From Bacillus_CJ salitolerans (GTDB lineage Bacteria; Bacillota; Bacilli; Bacillales; SA4), in contig NZ_JBHUEM010000046.1 in the NCBI RefSeq assembly GCF_042680805.1, forward strand, positions 62,001 through 126,000: DNA of 64,000 bases, in the 5' to 3' direction. Positions 33,143 through 42,005 of this stretch are shown piece by piece. A program made the translations under genes and the position numbers. Each line of letters begins with the position of its first letter. Within the stretch, counting starts at the first letter, position 1. The notes under the pieces are model-generated. The model had not been told where the DNA came from. It saw only the letters and a program-made list of their open reading frames with translations, and made no database searches.

Positions 33143-33853
33143 TTGATATTACACACAGAGATATTTGGTGAAGGGGAACCTATTTTATTTCTTCATACTG
33201 GGTTACAAACTGGTTTAACAGACTTTGAATATCAAAGAGATTATTTCAAGAAAAAGTTTAAAGTGATTGTTCTAGATTTAAGAGGTCATGGTAAATCGAT
33301 TGAAAATGATTTTTCAAATTACTTTGAAGATTGTGCTTCCGATTTAGCAGAAACACTAGATAAATATAAACTAGACCGTGTGCACCTTGTAGGCTGTTCA
33401 TTAGGAGCATTAGTGGGTCTTAAATTTGCAAAAATGTTTCAAAATCGGATTACAACCTTAACTCTTTCTGGGATATTTGCTAAAAAGCCCAGCAATTGGA
33501 GTGAAATGAATAAATTACAAATTGAACAACAAAGAGAGTTTCTAAAGAATGAACAAGCAGTACAATATTTTGATACTTTACATTCATCAGATTGGAAGCA
33601 GTTCATTTATATGTGCGAAGACGAGAGTTGGTATCCATTCAATGAAACTAGAGATATAAAGACTATATCCTCCCCAATACTTTTTATGGTAGGTGAAGGA
33701 AATAAATATGAAACAGCAGGAGCAAGTATGTATCCTGAAATGAATAAACAAGTACATGTTTCAATAATTCCTTTTGCATCACATTTAGTACATTCTGAAC
33801 AGCCAGAGATATATACGAATATTTTAGAAGAGTTCATAGTGAGATATTCTTGA
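33143..33853 (+). CDS. Alpha/beta hydrolase
   Basis: 236 residues from a TTG preceded by AAAGGGGGGTGTAA. Nucleophile elbow GCSLG (HLVGCSLGALVGLKF), oxyanion HTGLQTG, aspartate region LFMVGEGNKYET and catalytic histidine in ASHLVHSEQPE. Substrate unknown. Second member of this superfamily in the array. Confidence 0.8.
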   Translation: MILHTEIFGEGEPILFLHTGLQTGLTDFEYQRDYFKKKFKVIVLDLRGHGKSIENDFSNYFEDCASDLAETLDKYKLDRVHLVGCSLGALVGLKFAKMFQNRITTLTLSGIFAKKPSNWSEMNKLQIEQQREFLKNEQAVQYFDTLHSSDWKQFIYMCEDESWYPFNETRDIKTISSPILFMVGEGNKYETAGASMYPEMNKQVHVSIIPFASHLVHSEQPEIYTNILEEFIVRYS

Positions 33854-33912
33854 ATTTTACAGGGGCACTTCTTGTTTGAAATGTTCTCTAGTTTAATTGA
33901 AGAATTGTCACA
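33847..33912 (+). repeat. Degenerate cassette repeat upstream of intron remnant
   Basis: TATTCTTGAATTTTACAGGG, GCACTTCTTG, then AGTTTAATTGAAGAATTGTC. Left arm and inner right arm are recognisable; the expected right end is replaced by other DNA leading into the intron. Confidence 0.45.
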
Positions 33913-34009
33913 TCCTTCGGGAAAGACTAGCCAATTCCTTTGGATTTAGGGATATATGGAAAATCAAATGAAGAGGTATCACTCTAAAGGGCTCTCTCAT
34001 AGTCCAATA

Positions 34010-34774
34010 ACACTAAAATTTAATAAGAATAGTGTTATAGGCGCGAAAAGGTATTAGAAATTACCGTACAAGTCCTACTGACGAAAACCTACTCGATGGA
34101 GTGGTGTAATTCATGGTGCGTGATTTGAATGAATATGGTGAGAATGTGGATAAACCTACAATAAAAGGTAATGCTGACGAACTTCAGAATGTACGGGTCT
34201 ATACCTGCGATACATAGAAATGTGTATATCACCAAATTGTGAGGTTAGATGTGGAAGAGAAAGAATAGCTAATATTAAATCCATGATACGTTACAGGCGT
34301 ATGAAAACTAACAGGCTTACCGGAAACACCTAAGTTCATTCTTTACTAGATATAATTCAACTTTGTAAGCTGTTAACGTGGAGAGCTTACTTCCAAAGAA
34401 GCGTTGGCGAGGAAAACATTAATGATACTAGTTGCTGGATAACCTGCCATAATATCAGTGAACGTGGTGGTAAGTACATTGAAATGTTTAATCCACATGG
34501 AGGGATAGTCACTAGACTAAAGAAGAATCATTTAATCATGAAGGCAAATCTTTATCGGTTAATAAGGTTCTAGTGAGACTGATAGGGGTTCAATTGCTAC
34601 GGGAGACACCACCGACTTATTGAAATGAAAGAATTGAGACATGGAAGGTATTATACTATCAAATTGTTGAGGATTAAATCGAAATGGATTAGGTGGAACG
34701 CCGTATGATTCGAGAGTTTCATGTAAGGTGTGAACTAGGGGAAAAGGGAGCGATAACCTCAAACCCTTACCTAT
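34010..34774 (+). ncRNA. Group II intron remnant without reverse transcriptase
   Basis: GACGAAAACCTACTCGATGG, TTCAGAATGTACGGGTCTAT and GGAACGCCGTATGATTCGAG are typical group II intron pieces. The last belongs to domain V (stem with GAGA-type loop and GGTGTGAAC), followed by AGGGGAAAAGGGAGCGATAA and the domain VI end CCTTACCTAT at 34774. No intron-encoded protein is present. The 5' end is not fixed. The intron stops 38 bp before the YdcF-like start. Confidence 0.65.
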
Positions 34775-34811
34775 CTTTATGAAGGTTTTATTAGATTTTA
34801 GGAGGAGAACA

Positions 34812-35474
34812 ATGAAACCATTAATTCCAAAAGAAATGAAAGTTCCTGATTTAAATTCCCGTCAGATAGAAGAATTAACAAATATAGTATTTTTACCAGA
34901 AGTTGAACCAACATATTGTGACGCTATCTTTGTTTTTGCAGGTACCCATCCAGGTCATTGGGAAAAAGCGATTGAAGCTTATAAAAAGGGGTATAGTCAA
35001 AAGTTAATTGTCACAGGAGGAGTTAGTCCCACAGGTGTTAAACATCCACATTGGAAAGATCAAAATGAATCAGAGGCTAATGTAATTATTTGTAAACTGT
35101 TGGAAAATGGTATAAAGCGGGATTCTATTGTTTTTGAAAATAAGTCTCGAAACACGTTGGAAAACGTACTCTTTGCTAAAGAAGTTTTTGATTTTTCTTC
35201 AATTAAAAGTTTATTGTTTGTATGTAAAAATCACGCATGTGGAAGACAATATCGAACCTTGGTACAACATATTCCAAATAATATAAGCTATGTATCATTT
35301 GGATTTAATGCCCATTATCAAGGGCATACAGTATCAAGGGACGATTGGATGAAAACTGAAATTGGAAGAGCAAGGGTTTTTGGTGAATATTTACGAATTC
35401 TTCATTATGGCAAAATGGGGCATATATTCCCTCTTGAAAAGGAAGTTGAGGGTCTTGAAGAATTTTCATCCTAG
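34812..35474 (+). CDS. YdcF-like (DUF218) protein
   Basis: 220 residues from the ATG at 34812 (TTTTAGGAGGAGAACA before it). Core DUF218 features: DAIFVFAGTHPGHWEKAIEA, KLIVTGGVSPTG, ENKSRNTLENVLFAKEVF and LLFVCKNHACGRQYRT. No membrane helix, unlike the 15538 protein. Family members are poorly characterised; a phosphate- or nucleotide-binding fold is assumed. Confidence 0.75.
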   Translation: MKPLIPKEMKVPDLNSRQIEELTNIVFLPEVEPTYCDAIFVFAGTHPGHWEKAIEAYKKGYSQKLIVTGGVSPTGVKHPHWKDQNESEANVIICKLLENGIKRDSIVFENKSRNTLENVLFAKEVFDFSSIKSLLFVCKNHACGRQYRTLVQHIPNNISYVSFGFNAHYQGHTVSRDDWMKTEIGRARVFGEYLRILHYGKMGHIFPLEKEVEGLEEFSS

Positions 35475-35512
35475 TACTTAAATAGTTCAACCAAGGTGAA
35501 AGTTTGTGAGAC

Positions 35513-35606
35513 GATGTACTTAAAGTAAGGGGTCAAATGTTGAATAAAAAAGAAGGGTCAGCCGAAGCGATCCTTTTTTTTTTAGGGTCGTTTAGTTTAC
35601 AAAGAT
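35513..35606 (+). repeat. Cassette repeat, GGGTCG right-end type
   Basis: ATGTACTTAAAGTAAGGGGT, CAAATGTTGAATAA, hairpin GGGTCAGC/GCGATCC with T10, then TTAGGGTCGTTTAGTTTACA-AAG. Confidence 0.8.
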
Positions 35607-35608
35607 TT

Positions 35609-35630
35609 GGACATTTATGGTAGTATTTTT
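35609..35630 (+). promoter_or_regulatory. Cassette promoter, extended -10
   Basis: GGACATTTATGGTAGTATTT with TGGTAGTAT, immediately after the repeat's right end and 25 bp before the next start. Confidence 0.45.
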
Positions 35631-35649
35631 TAAGGGAGAGAAGGAAATT

Positions 35650-36226
35650 GTGGAAAATCTAAATCAAAAAATACTTTTATTCGTAATTGTAATCTTAATA
35701 GCATTATGCTCATTTTTTATTTTTCAGTGGAATAAAGAGAAAAACCAATCAAAAAGATTTAAATAGTATCAAGGATCACATAGTTTTTAAGAATTTCACC
35801 TATTTAACAAAGGAATTAAATGGTATTGCAGATACATTAAACAAATATGATGATGGATTCAATGAACAAGAGATGGACTTATTTACACATTCATTAGATA
35901 AAGATATTAGAGCGCTTAATAAAACTGGAATGAATTTATCATATTATTTAAATCCTACAAGCCTTAATGGAATGTTAATATATGAACATTATATATGGAA
36001 AATAGAAGAAATTCTGGATGAGATTAATGAAGGGAAAATCTCCGATGAAAATGAAATCCATTTTATTGGCAATGTCATAAAGAAACAAAATGTGCAATTA
36101 TCAGAATTGTTTTATGGCAAGGAACCAGTTGGTGTAGAAGGTATAAATACAAAAGAAGAAATTATGAAAGTAATTGAAGTAATTGATTTGATGAATACAG
36201 AAATTGGAGAAATCGTAAATAAATAG
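35650..36226 (+). pseudogene. Membrane-anchored hypothetical protein, frameshifted
   Basis: GTG start after GAGAGAAGGAAATT. The first 39 codons give a membrane anchor (ILLFVIVILIALCSFFIFQ), then a one-base shift near 35730-35745 is needed to continue as TNQKDLNSIKDHIVFKNFTY and on to a long helical, acidic domain ending EVIDLMNTEIGEIVNK. The joined protein would be about 190 residues. Family unknown. Confidence 0.5.
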
Positions 36227-36229
36227 GAT

Positions 36230-36318
36230 AAGGCTTATTGTGTTAAGAGGTCTAATCTTCAGGGAAAGAGACTGGCGTTTCTTATTCAAGAATAGAAGCA
36301 GTATAGTGGAAGAAGGAT
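36230..36318 (+). repeat. Cassette repeat, degenerate
   Basis: TTATTGTGTTAAGAGGTCTA, ATCTTCAGGGAAAGAGACTG hairpin region, TTATTCAAGAATAGAAGCAG and TATAGTGGAAGAAG. Confidence 0.65.
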
Positions 36319-36419
36319 AACTTTTCCTAGCGTAGAATAATTATAAAGAGAACCTTACTAATTTTGTGAAAATAGTAGGGTTCTTTTTAGAATCTAATTG
36401 CCAGTAAGCTGGGGGTACT

Positions 36420-37004
36420 ATGAATACGTTTATATATATGGTGAGACATGGTGACTCACCGAAAGTTGGAGATGAAAGAACCAGAGGGTTAACTGAATCA
36501 GGAAAATCAGAAGCTATTCGAGTTGCTGATCTTTTAAAAATGGAGGGGATTAACGCTGTTGTATCCAGTCCATACATACGTTCAATCCTAACGGTTGAGA
36601 AGTTAGCTGATGAATTAGGACAAGATGTATTGGTTTATGAAGACCTTAAAGAAAGGGTTTTTTCTTCTAAAACTAACAGAATAAGTGATAAGGAATTATT
36701 CTCCATACTAGAAAAGTCATTCTCTGATCCAAAGTTCGCTTTAAAAGGAGCAGAGTCTAATATAGCTTGTCAAGAACGAGCAATAAATGTTTTGAAGGAG
36801 TTATTAGTTACCTACCGTGGACGAAGAGTAGTTATAGGAACACATGGCGTTGTTATGACTTTGATGATAAATTATTATGACAAATCATACGATTTAGATT
36901 TTTTATTAAGTACATCTAAACCAGACATATATAAATTGGAGTTTATAAATCAGGACCTAATAAAAGTTGAAAGACTATGGTATCGTGACCTAACTTGTAC
37001 TTAA
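36420..37004 (+). CDS. Histidine phosphatase (phosphoglycerate-mutase-like)
   Basis: 194 residues. Catalytic RHG motif in IYMVRHGDSPKVGDE, SSPYIRSILTVEKLADELG with the conserved arginine, and the second histidine in VVIGTHGVVMTLMI. Family members remove phosphate from small molecules or proteins via a phosphohistidine. Substrate unknown. The ATG directly follows GCTGGGGGTACT. Confidence 0.85.
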   Translation: MNTFIYMVRHGDSPKVGDERTRGLTESGKSEAIRVADLLKMEGINAVVSSPYIRSILTVEKLADELGQDVLVYEDLKERVFSSKTNRISDKELFSILEKSFSDPKFALKGAESNIACQERAINVLKELLVTYRGRRVVIGTHGVVMTLMINYYDKSYDLDFLLSTSKPDIYKLEFINQDLIKVERLWYRDLTCT

Positions 37005-37012
37005 ACAAAAAG

Positions 37013-37073
37013 AGGCAAAAGTGGTTTAAGATGGGTACTGGTCTAGAAAGGATTAGTACCTAATGTTATTGAC
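37013..37073 (+). repeat. Cassette repeat cut by a group II intron
   Basis: AAAAGTGGTTTAAGATGGGT, hairpin GGGTACTGGTC...GGATTAGTACC, TAATGTTATTGAC. The expected AAGTAAAGAGCAGG...GTTGAATAA end is replaced by intron sequence from 37074. Confidence 0.65.
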
Positions 37074-37470
37074 GTGCCAAGGCAAGTCGTTCATTGCTAA
37101 CTGGTGAAAGTCCAGTCTAGGTAAGAACCAAGTCGCTTAGTAGCTAACAGGCAACTGCTGGAATAATCCTAAGGTTGAAGCCCTGTAATGCAAATTTTTA
37201 CAGGTTGTAACATAAAGTGAATCCTGCCATCTCGCCAAGGGTAACCTGTAAACAGGACAAAGAGAAGTCGAGCCTTGCGATAAAGGGCGAAGACCAAGGA
37301 AGGTGTATGGAACTTGGAACAACACCGGGGTATGTAGAGGACATGTATAGAAAGTAGTTAACGGTACTGGGGAGACCCTACTTTATCCTAATATAGGAAA
37401 GAGAAAGCCTATAAGCATAAGCGAAATGGTAGACTGTAGAGAGGGAGTCTGAGGAGTTCAAGACAAAAAT
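37074..37470 (+). ncRNA. 5' part of a group II intron
   Basis: GTGCCAAGGCAAGTCG opens a domain I-like region with TGGTGAAAGTCCAGTCTAGG, ACAGGCAACTGCTGGAATAA, GGGTAACCTGTAAACAGG, GAGACCCTACTTTATCC and ATAAGCGAAATGGTAGACTG. These are recurrent in bacterial group II introns ahead of the protein-coding domain IV. The reverse transcriptase and the 3' domains are missing. It starts immediately after a repeat hairpin. The stretch 37471-37787 holds no gene I can support. Confidence 0.6.
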
Positions 37471-37787
37471 CAGAAACAATTAAAAGATATAATAAACACT
37501 CATACCCTTATTGCAGAAGTCGGTGCAATAATTATGTGAAAGGTGTTTGTCTCAAGCGAAAATTATTCTTCAAGTTGTTTAACAAATTGATGAGGATGAC
37601 ACGAAGACCTAACTTATAGGTGGGCACCCTTTTTAATTAATTAATCAGCAATAGGATGGTTGTTTTATAGGTGTTTTTTGATCAAGAAGAAGAAAAACAT
37701 TAAGATTTGTAAATGAAGTTAGGATAGATGGTCAAAATATTTGAATAGGAAACTATAAGTCTTTAAGGCAATATTAAGGAGGTAGAA

Positions 37788-38183
37788 ATGAAAATAAAAA
37801 TGAAGTATGTAACTATTATCGTGATTTTCTGGATCTTAATGGGTTGTAATAGTACTAAGTTTGTTCAACCAGATAGCCCGGATAATACTGCCTGGTTAAT
37901 GAAATTAGCTATTGATAATGATGATTACGAAACTTTTAACTCACTGTTTTCTGATGGGAGAAAGGGTAGTATCTCAAGGAGAGACTTTAAAGAACTACAG
38001 GATATAACTACAGCAGGTTTTAATCTAAAAAGATATGAAGTTATTACATTCGAAAATGGGAAAATGTTGTTAGTGAGGCTTACACCATTAAACAAGGATA
38101 ATGAATATGAAATAGAGGATGTAATTTTAGTTCCAGATGAGATGAATAATATATTCAGTGATAAAGGTACCTTAGTAAAGTAA
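37788..38183 (+). CDS. Lipoprotein, unknown
   Basis: 131 residues; signal peptide with lipobox FWILMGCNS (cysteine near residue 20) and a small domain with SLFSDGRKGSISRRDFKELQ. Its last third matches the 45-residue fragment at 25738. GGAGGTAGAA before the ATG. Predicted surface-anchored; function unknown. It marks the end of the array; no cassette repeat follows it. Confidence 0.7.
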   Translation: MKIKMKYVTIIVIFWILMGCNSTKFVQPDSPDNTAWLMKLAIDNDDYETFNSLFSDGRKGSISRRDFKELQDITTAGFNLKRYEVITFENGKMLLVRLTPLNKDNEYEIEDVILVPDEMNNIFSDKGTLVK

Positions 38184-38541
38184 ATCGGCAATAGGCTATC
38201 AGCAATGTATAGAAAACTATATATAGTGCTACGAAGAAAGCATTTATTTGTTTATGTTCGCTAATGGTCTGTATAACTAAAGTAGGAATTAACTAGGGTT
38301 GTCCCCTATTATACAGAAATTATAGTCTAGATATTAAATCTAACTTATTATATTTTTATCCTTCTCTTTTTTTCCCTTGCTTTATCCATTGGAACGATGG
38401 GATTAAGGATTATATTTTTAATGATAGGGTATGTAATAAGAAAAAGAGAAGATGAAAATAATCAAAAAACGTTATAATTTATGGAAAGAAGTAATACCGG
38501 CAAAAAAATCTCAATTGGTATGTTTGGAAAGGGGTTTCTCT

Positions 38542-40158
38542 ATGATATGGCAAACGAAAGAACAATTAGTCTCCTTACTATCAAAATTAGTTGAGCACCC
38601 GAGTATTACAGGATCTGAGCAAGAAATTTCCATGGCAGAATATATAAAACTGCAGCTTCAGCAACTACCATATTTTCAAGAACATCCAGATTTGTTGCAG
38701 CTACACCCTATTCCTGACGGCCGTTTATTTTTAACTGCACTTGTAAAAAAGAGGGATATGGCAGATACAGTTGTATTGATGAGCCACTTCGATGTAGTAG
38801 AGGTAGAGGATTATGGCGGATGGAAGAACCTTGCATTTAGACCTGAGGAATTGACGGCTGTTTTCACAGAAAATAAGCAGTTATTACCACCTGCTATTCA
38901 AAAGGATATCGAAAGTGGAGATTGGTTATTTGGTAGAGGCACAATGGATATGAAAGCGGGAATAGCCCTTCAAATGTCCATGCTTGAAAGGGCGATTCAA
39001 GGTGAAATTAAAGGGAACCTTTTATTATTAACTGTACCAGATGAAGAAGCAAATTCAGCCGGGATGATTGGAGCTGTCCCGAAACTCGTTGAACTAGCCG
39101 AGAAGCATAATCTAACCTACAAAGCGTGTTTAAACTCTGAGCCCATGTTTTCTAAATTCCCTGGGGACCAAAATTTCTATATTTACACAGGCTCAATTGG
39201 TAAGGTACTACCAGGATTTTTTTGCTACGGTAAAGAGACACATGTTGGCGAACCTTTTTCAGGATTAAATGCTAATTTAATGGTATCAGAGGTCTCAAAA
39301 ATACTAGAATTAAATACTGAATTTTGTGAAGAGGTTGAAGGGGAAATTACTCCACCTCCGACAAATTTAATGCAAAAGGATTTAAAAGTTGAGTATTCCG
39401 TTCAAATTCCTCATTCTGCTGTTACATTATTCAATGTGTTATCGATGAAGCGACCATTAAATGAAATAACTGAATTATTATTTGAACAGATGAAGCTTTC
39501 AGCTAAGAATATTGAGGATCACTATAAAAATCAAATTCAGAAATATCAACAATTAGAAAGCTTTCAAGAACCTAACGTAAACGTTAATGTCTTTACTTAT
39601 GAGCAGTTATATAAGCTTGCTATTCAAAAATTGGGAGAAGAGGAAATAGTAAGAAGGCAAAATTATATAACGGCCAACAGGGCTCAAATGGGGGATCGTG
39701 ACTTTTCTACAAAGCTTGTTCAAGACCTAGCCTCCTTATGTAAGGAGTACGCTCCAATGATTGTGTTATTCTATAGCCCTCCATTCTACCCAGCGGTACA
39801 ATCCAGTGACGAGGATATCATCATTACTACGAAAACCAAATTAATAGATTATGCTAGATCCCAGTATAATATTGAACTGAAACCTTTGCATTATTTCTCT
39901 GGTTTGTCTGATTTAAGCTATATCGGAGTGAAGGCTTCGAAGGATCAATTAGGCTCGTTACTGAACAATATGCCTTTATATGAGAAGGGATACCATTTTC
40001 CTATCGATGATTTAGCCGAGCTTCAAGTACCTGTTATTAACGTAGGACCATTTGGACGTGATCCACACCAATGGACAGAACGACTTCACGTACCAATAAG
40101 CTTCGAGGTTTTCCCCGATTTAATATCTTATACGATTAAACAATTAGTTAATCATTAA
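38542..40158 (+). CDS. M20-family peptidase, RocB-like
   Basis: 538 residues from the ATG at 38542 (AGGGGTTTCTCT upstream). Zinc-site pattern: LMSHFDVVE with the first His/Asp, then GRGTMDMKAGIALQMSMLER and VPDEEANSAG with the catalytic Glu pair. Late HYFSGLSDLSYIG and VGPFGRDPHQWTERL are typical of RocB, linked in B. subtilis to arginine use. No roc neighbours are here. 38184-38541 shows no further gene. Confidence 0.8.
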   Translation: MIWQTKEQLVSLLSKLVEHPSITGSEQEISMAEYIKLQLQQLPYFQEHPDLLQLHPIPDGRLFLTALVKKRDMADTVVLMSHFDVVEVEDYGGWKNLAFRPEELTAVFTENKQLLPPAIQKDIESGDWLFGRGTMDMKAGIALQMSMLERAIQGEIKGNLLLLTVPDEEANSAGMIGAVPKLVELAEKHNLTYKACLNSEPMFSKFPGDQNFYIYTGSIGKVLPGFFCYGKETHVGEPFSGLNANLMVSEVSKILELNTEFCEEVEGEITPPPTNLMQKDLKVEYSVQIPHSAVTLFNVLSMKRPLNEITELLFEQMKLSAKNIEDHYKNQIQKYQQLESFQEPNVNVNVFTYEQLYKLAIQKLGEEEIVRRQNYITANRAQMGDRDFSTKLVQDLASLCKEYAPMIVLFYSPPFYPAVQSSDEDIIITTKTKLIDYARSQYNIELKPLHYFSGLSDLSYIGVKASKDQLGSLLNNMPLYEKGYHFPIDDLAELQVPVINVGPFGRDPHQWTERLHVPISFEVFPDLISYTIKQLVNH

Positions 40159-40299
40159 AAAGACGATGGTAAGGGGAGTCGTTTTTATTAAGCTATATTA
40201 GATTTTTAACTAATGAAGTGGCTTCTTTATAGACGCGATTGTGGAAGCAATAGCATCCCCTGAAATTACCTTCCTTCTCCTGTTAACTAGGTGCCATTT

Positions 40300-40345
40300 G
40301 GTGGTGAAATATGATTTAAGTATCTTTCATCACCACTTTTTTTAG
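40300..40345 (+). terminator. Rho-independent terminator
   Basis: GGTGGTGAAA pairs with TTTCATCACCAC across an 18-base A/T-rich loop, followed by T7. The surrounding 40159-40801 contains no gene. Confidence 0.7.
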
Positions 40346-40801
40346 GTGAAGATATATATATATAGGATCTTTTTCTTTAATAAGGTTATAGACCTTTAAA
40401 TCTTTCCTCCTTCTCTGTATGTAATGACCCACAACCCACATATCCATGTATTAGCATGGATCAACATGATGCCCTTTCTAGCACATAAAAATCATCAATA
40501 AAGTGCGTCAGTTAACAACTCTTTACTATCTTGTTTCCCCATAGAACATAAAAATAATCGCAACAATCAAAACCTAATACCTAACTAACCCTTTATCATC
40601 AGATACATTTTTCCCCTTCTGTAGACAGGTGTTTTGTTTTTTCATAGAAAGGGATAAGAAGGAAGAAAAATAGTGAGCGAAATCTACCGATTTATTTTGC
40701 AGAATTACTAAAAAAATAAAAAAACTGGTTGTATTACTAGTGAAATCACCCCCTTTATATATTAAAATGGGAACATATATTCGCATCTGGAGGGGGATGG
40801 C

Positions 40802-41614
40802 ATGTTTTATGAAGTTAAAGGTTCTTTTAAGTATCCTGATCTTCCAACTGAAAAACTGATAGACGTTTCTTTGTATTATTCACGAAAAATATTAATTCCG
40901 TATGAAATTAGTAAAGAGAGGCCTGTGTTTATTGCATCTGAACTGGAAGATTTGGCTATTCAAATCATGAAGGAGCTGAAAGAGGTTGAGGTGGAACTAA
41001 AAAAGAAAAATACAAAAATGAAGATGGATCACTTCGTTCTATTGAATGAAAAATACTCTGATTATTTGGAAAGTAGTAATAATCACAAAAATAATAGGAT
41101 ATTTTCGTCTTTTTTAGATGATATTCATAATCAGTTTCTTTTGATTTTAAGTCTATTTTCATATAAAAACTATCCGTTTGTTCTAGATGATGTATTTAGA
41201 AAGCATTTTTTTGAATACCGATTCATTTCTTATCTAACTACGTATTTTTATTATGAGTCCGTTCAATTTGACAAAAAAGTAAGGAAACGTAATGAAAAAG
41301 AGTGTGCTATTTTAGATTCACCTATTGATGATGGGATTACCCTTAAAGACTCTATTGCAACCAAGGGTGAAGTAACTAGTAAAAAGGAGACTTTCAAAGA
41401 AACAGTAACGAATGATTTACTAGTTGAATCATTTAAGGCGTTATCAGCGTTACAACAAGATATACTGAACTTTTACTATGTCGAAGGCTATAAGGAAAGA
41501 GAAATATCAGAAATGCTAAATATATCTCAGCAAGCTGTGTCTAAATCGAAAAGAAAGGCCATTGACAAATTAAAGAAATTAATGAAAGGGGGGTGTGGAT
41601 ATGGAAGAGGCTAA
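40802..41614 (+). CDS. SigO-like sigma factor subunit
   Basis: 270 residues. The C-terminal 60 residues are a sigma region 4 helix-turn-helix (ALQQDILNFYYVEGYKEREI, SEMLNISQQAVSKSKRKAID). The N-terminal 200 residues are unusual, with no clear region 2. In B. subtilis SigO supplies region 4 and RsoA region 2; here an RsoA-like gene follows at 41763 with a YvrJ-like gene between. ATG after TGGAGGGGGATGGC. It overlaps the next gene by 14 bases. Confidence 0.7.
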   Translation: MFYEVKGSFKYPDLPTEKLIDVSLYYSRKILIPYEISKERPVFIASELEDLAIQIMKELKEVEVELKKKNTKMKMDHFVLLNEKYSDYLESSNNHKNNRIFSSFLDDIHNQFLLILSLFSYKNYPFVLDDVFRKHFFEYRFISYLTTYFYYESVQFDKKVRKRNEKECAILDSPIDDGITLKDSIATKGEVTSKKETFKETVTNDLLVESFKALSALQQDILNFYYVEGYKEREISEMLNISQQAVSKSKRKAIDKLKKLMKGGCGYGRG

Positions 41615-41762
41615 GTTTTGGATTGAGAATATAAGTAATTTTGGTTTTCCTATTGTCATCACAATCTTCTTGTTGGTCCGATTAGAAAAGAAAATAGAGA
41701 TGCTAAAAAATAGTATTGTCGACCTAAATAAAAATATTAGTAATTCAAGGGGGGGATTTTAA
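41601..41762 (+). CDS. YvrJ-family small membrane protein
   Basis: 53 residues: MEEAKFWIENISNFGFPIVI, then TIFLLVRLEKKIEMLKNSIV. The FPIVIxxFLLxRxEKKI pattern is the YvrJ family signature, one helix and a charged coiled tail. In B. subtilis yvrJ is a target of the SigO/RsoA sigma factor. It starts inside the sigma gene after AAGGGGGGTGTGG, so it is translationally coupled. Confidence 0.7.
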   Translation: MEEAKFWIENISNFGFPIVITIFLLVRLEKKIEMLKNSIVDLNKNISNSRGGF

Positions 41763-42005
41763 GTGACGGTTTCACTCTACTCAGACGTTATGGAATTTCA
41801 AAAGACAAAAGATGATCAAGTTTTTGCGAGGATTTATAAAAAATTGGGACCAAAGATAAATTATTCACTTCTGCAAACTCGTTTAGACGAAAGGGAAGAC
41901 TTAAAGCAAGAGCTAAGTTTAGTAGTCTATGAAAAAGTGCTCAGCTACTCATTAGATGAAGTACCCGGTTTTGAAGAATTTGAGAAACAGGTATTAAAGA
42001 AGTAA
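41763..42005 (+). CDS. RsoA-like sigma co-factor (region 2)
   Basis: 80 residues from a GTG directly after the YvrJ stop codon, with GGGGGGGATTTTAA as ribosome site. MEFQKTKDDQVFARIYKKLG and LDEREDLKQELSLVVYEKVL look like sigma region 2 helices, the size of RsoA (about 79 residues). It would bind core polymerase and the -10 region together with the region 4 protein at 40802. Confidence 0.6.
   Translation: MTVSLYSDVMEFQKTKDDQVFARIYKKLGPKINYSLLQTRLDEREDLKQELSLVVYEKVLSYSLDEVPGFEEFEKQVLKK

Noticed and set aside
34559..34762. A 67-codon - strand frame
   Set aside because: It is antisense to the 3' part of the other group II intron remnant (domain V/VI), so it is a shadow.
1201..37073. Repeats as simple terminators only
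   Set aside because: Many copies do contain terminators, but the conserved outer arms and AACGGG cores extend far beyond the hairpin and include copies with no terminator (21506, 22457).
633..37073. Array as a prophage or ICE
   Set aside because: No structural, replication, conjugation or lysis genes are visible, and the genes are unrelated single units; only one broken integrase is present.
37137..37325. A 62-codon - strand frame
   Set aside because: It falls within structured group II intron RNA sequence on the opposite strand.
37074..37470. Assignment of the intron piece to class IIC (attC type)
   Set aside because: Position after a hairpin fits, but without domain V or the reverse transcriptase I cannot decide the class from sequence alone.
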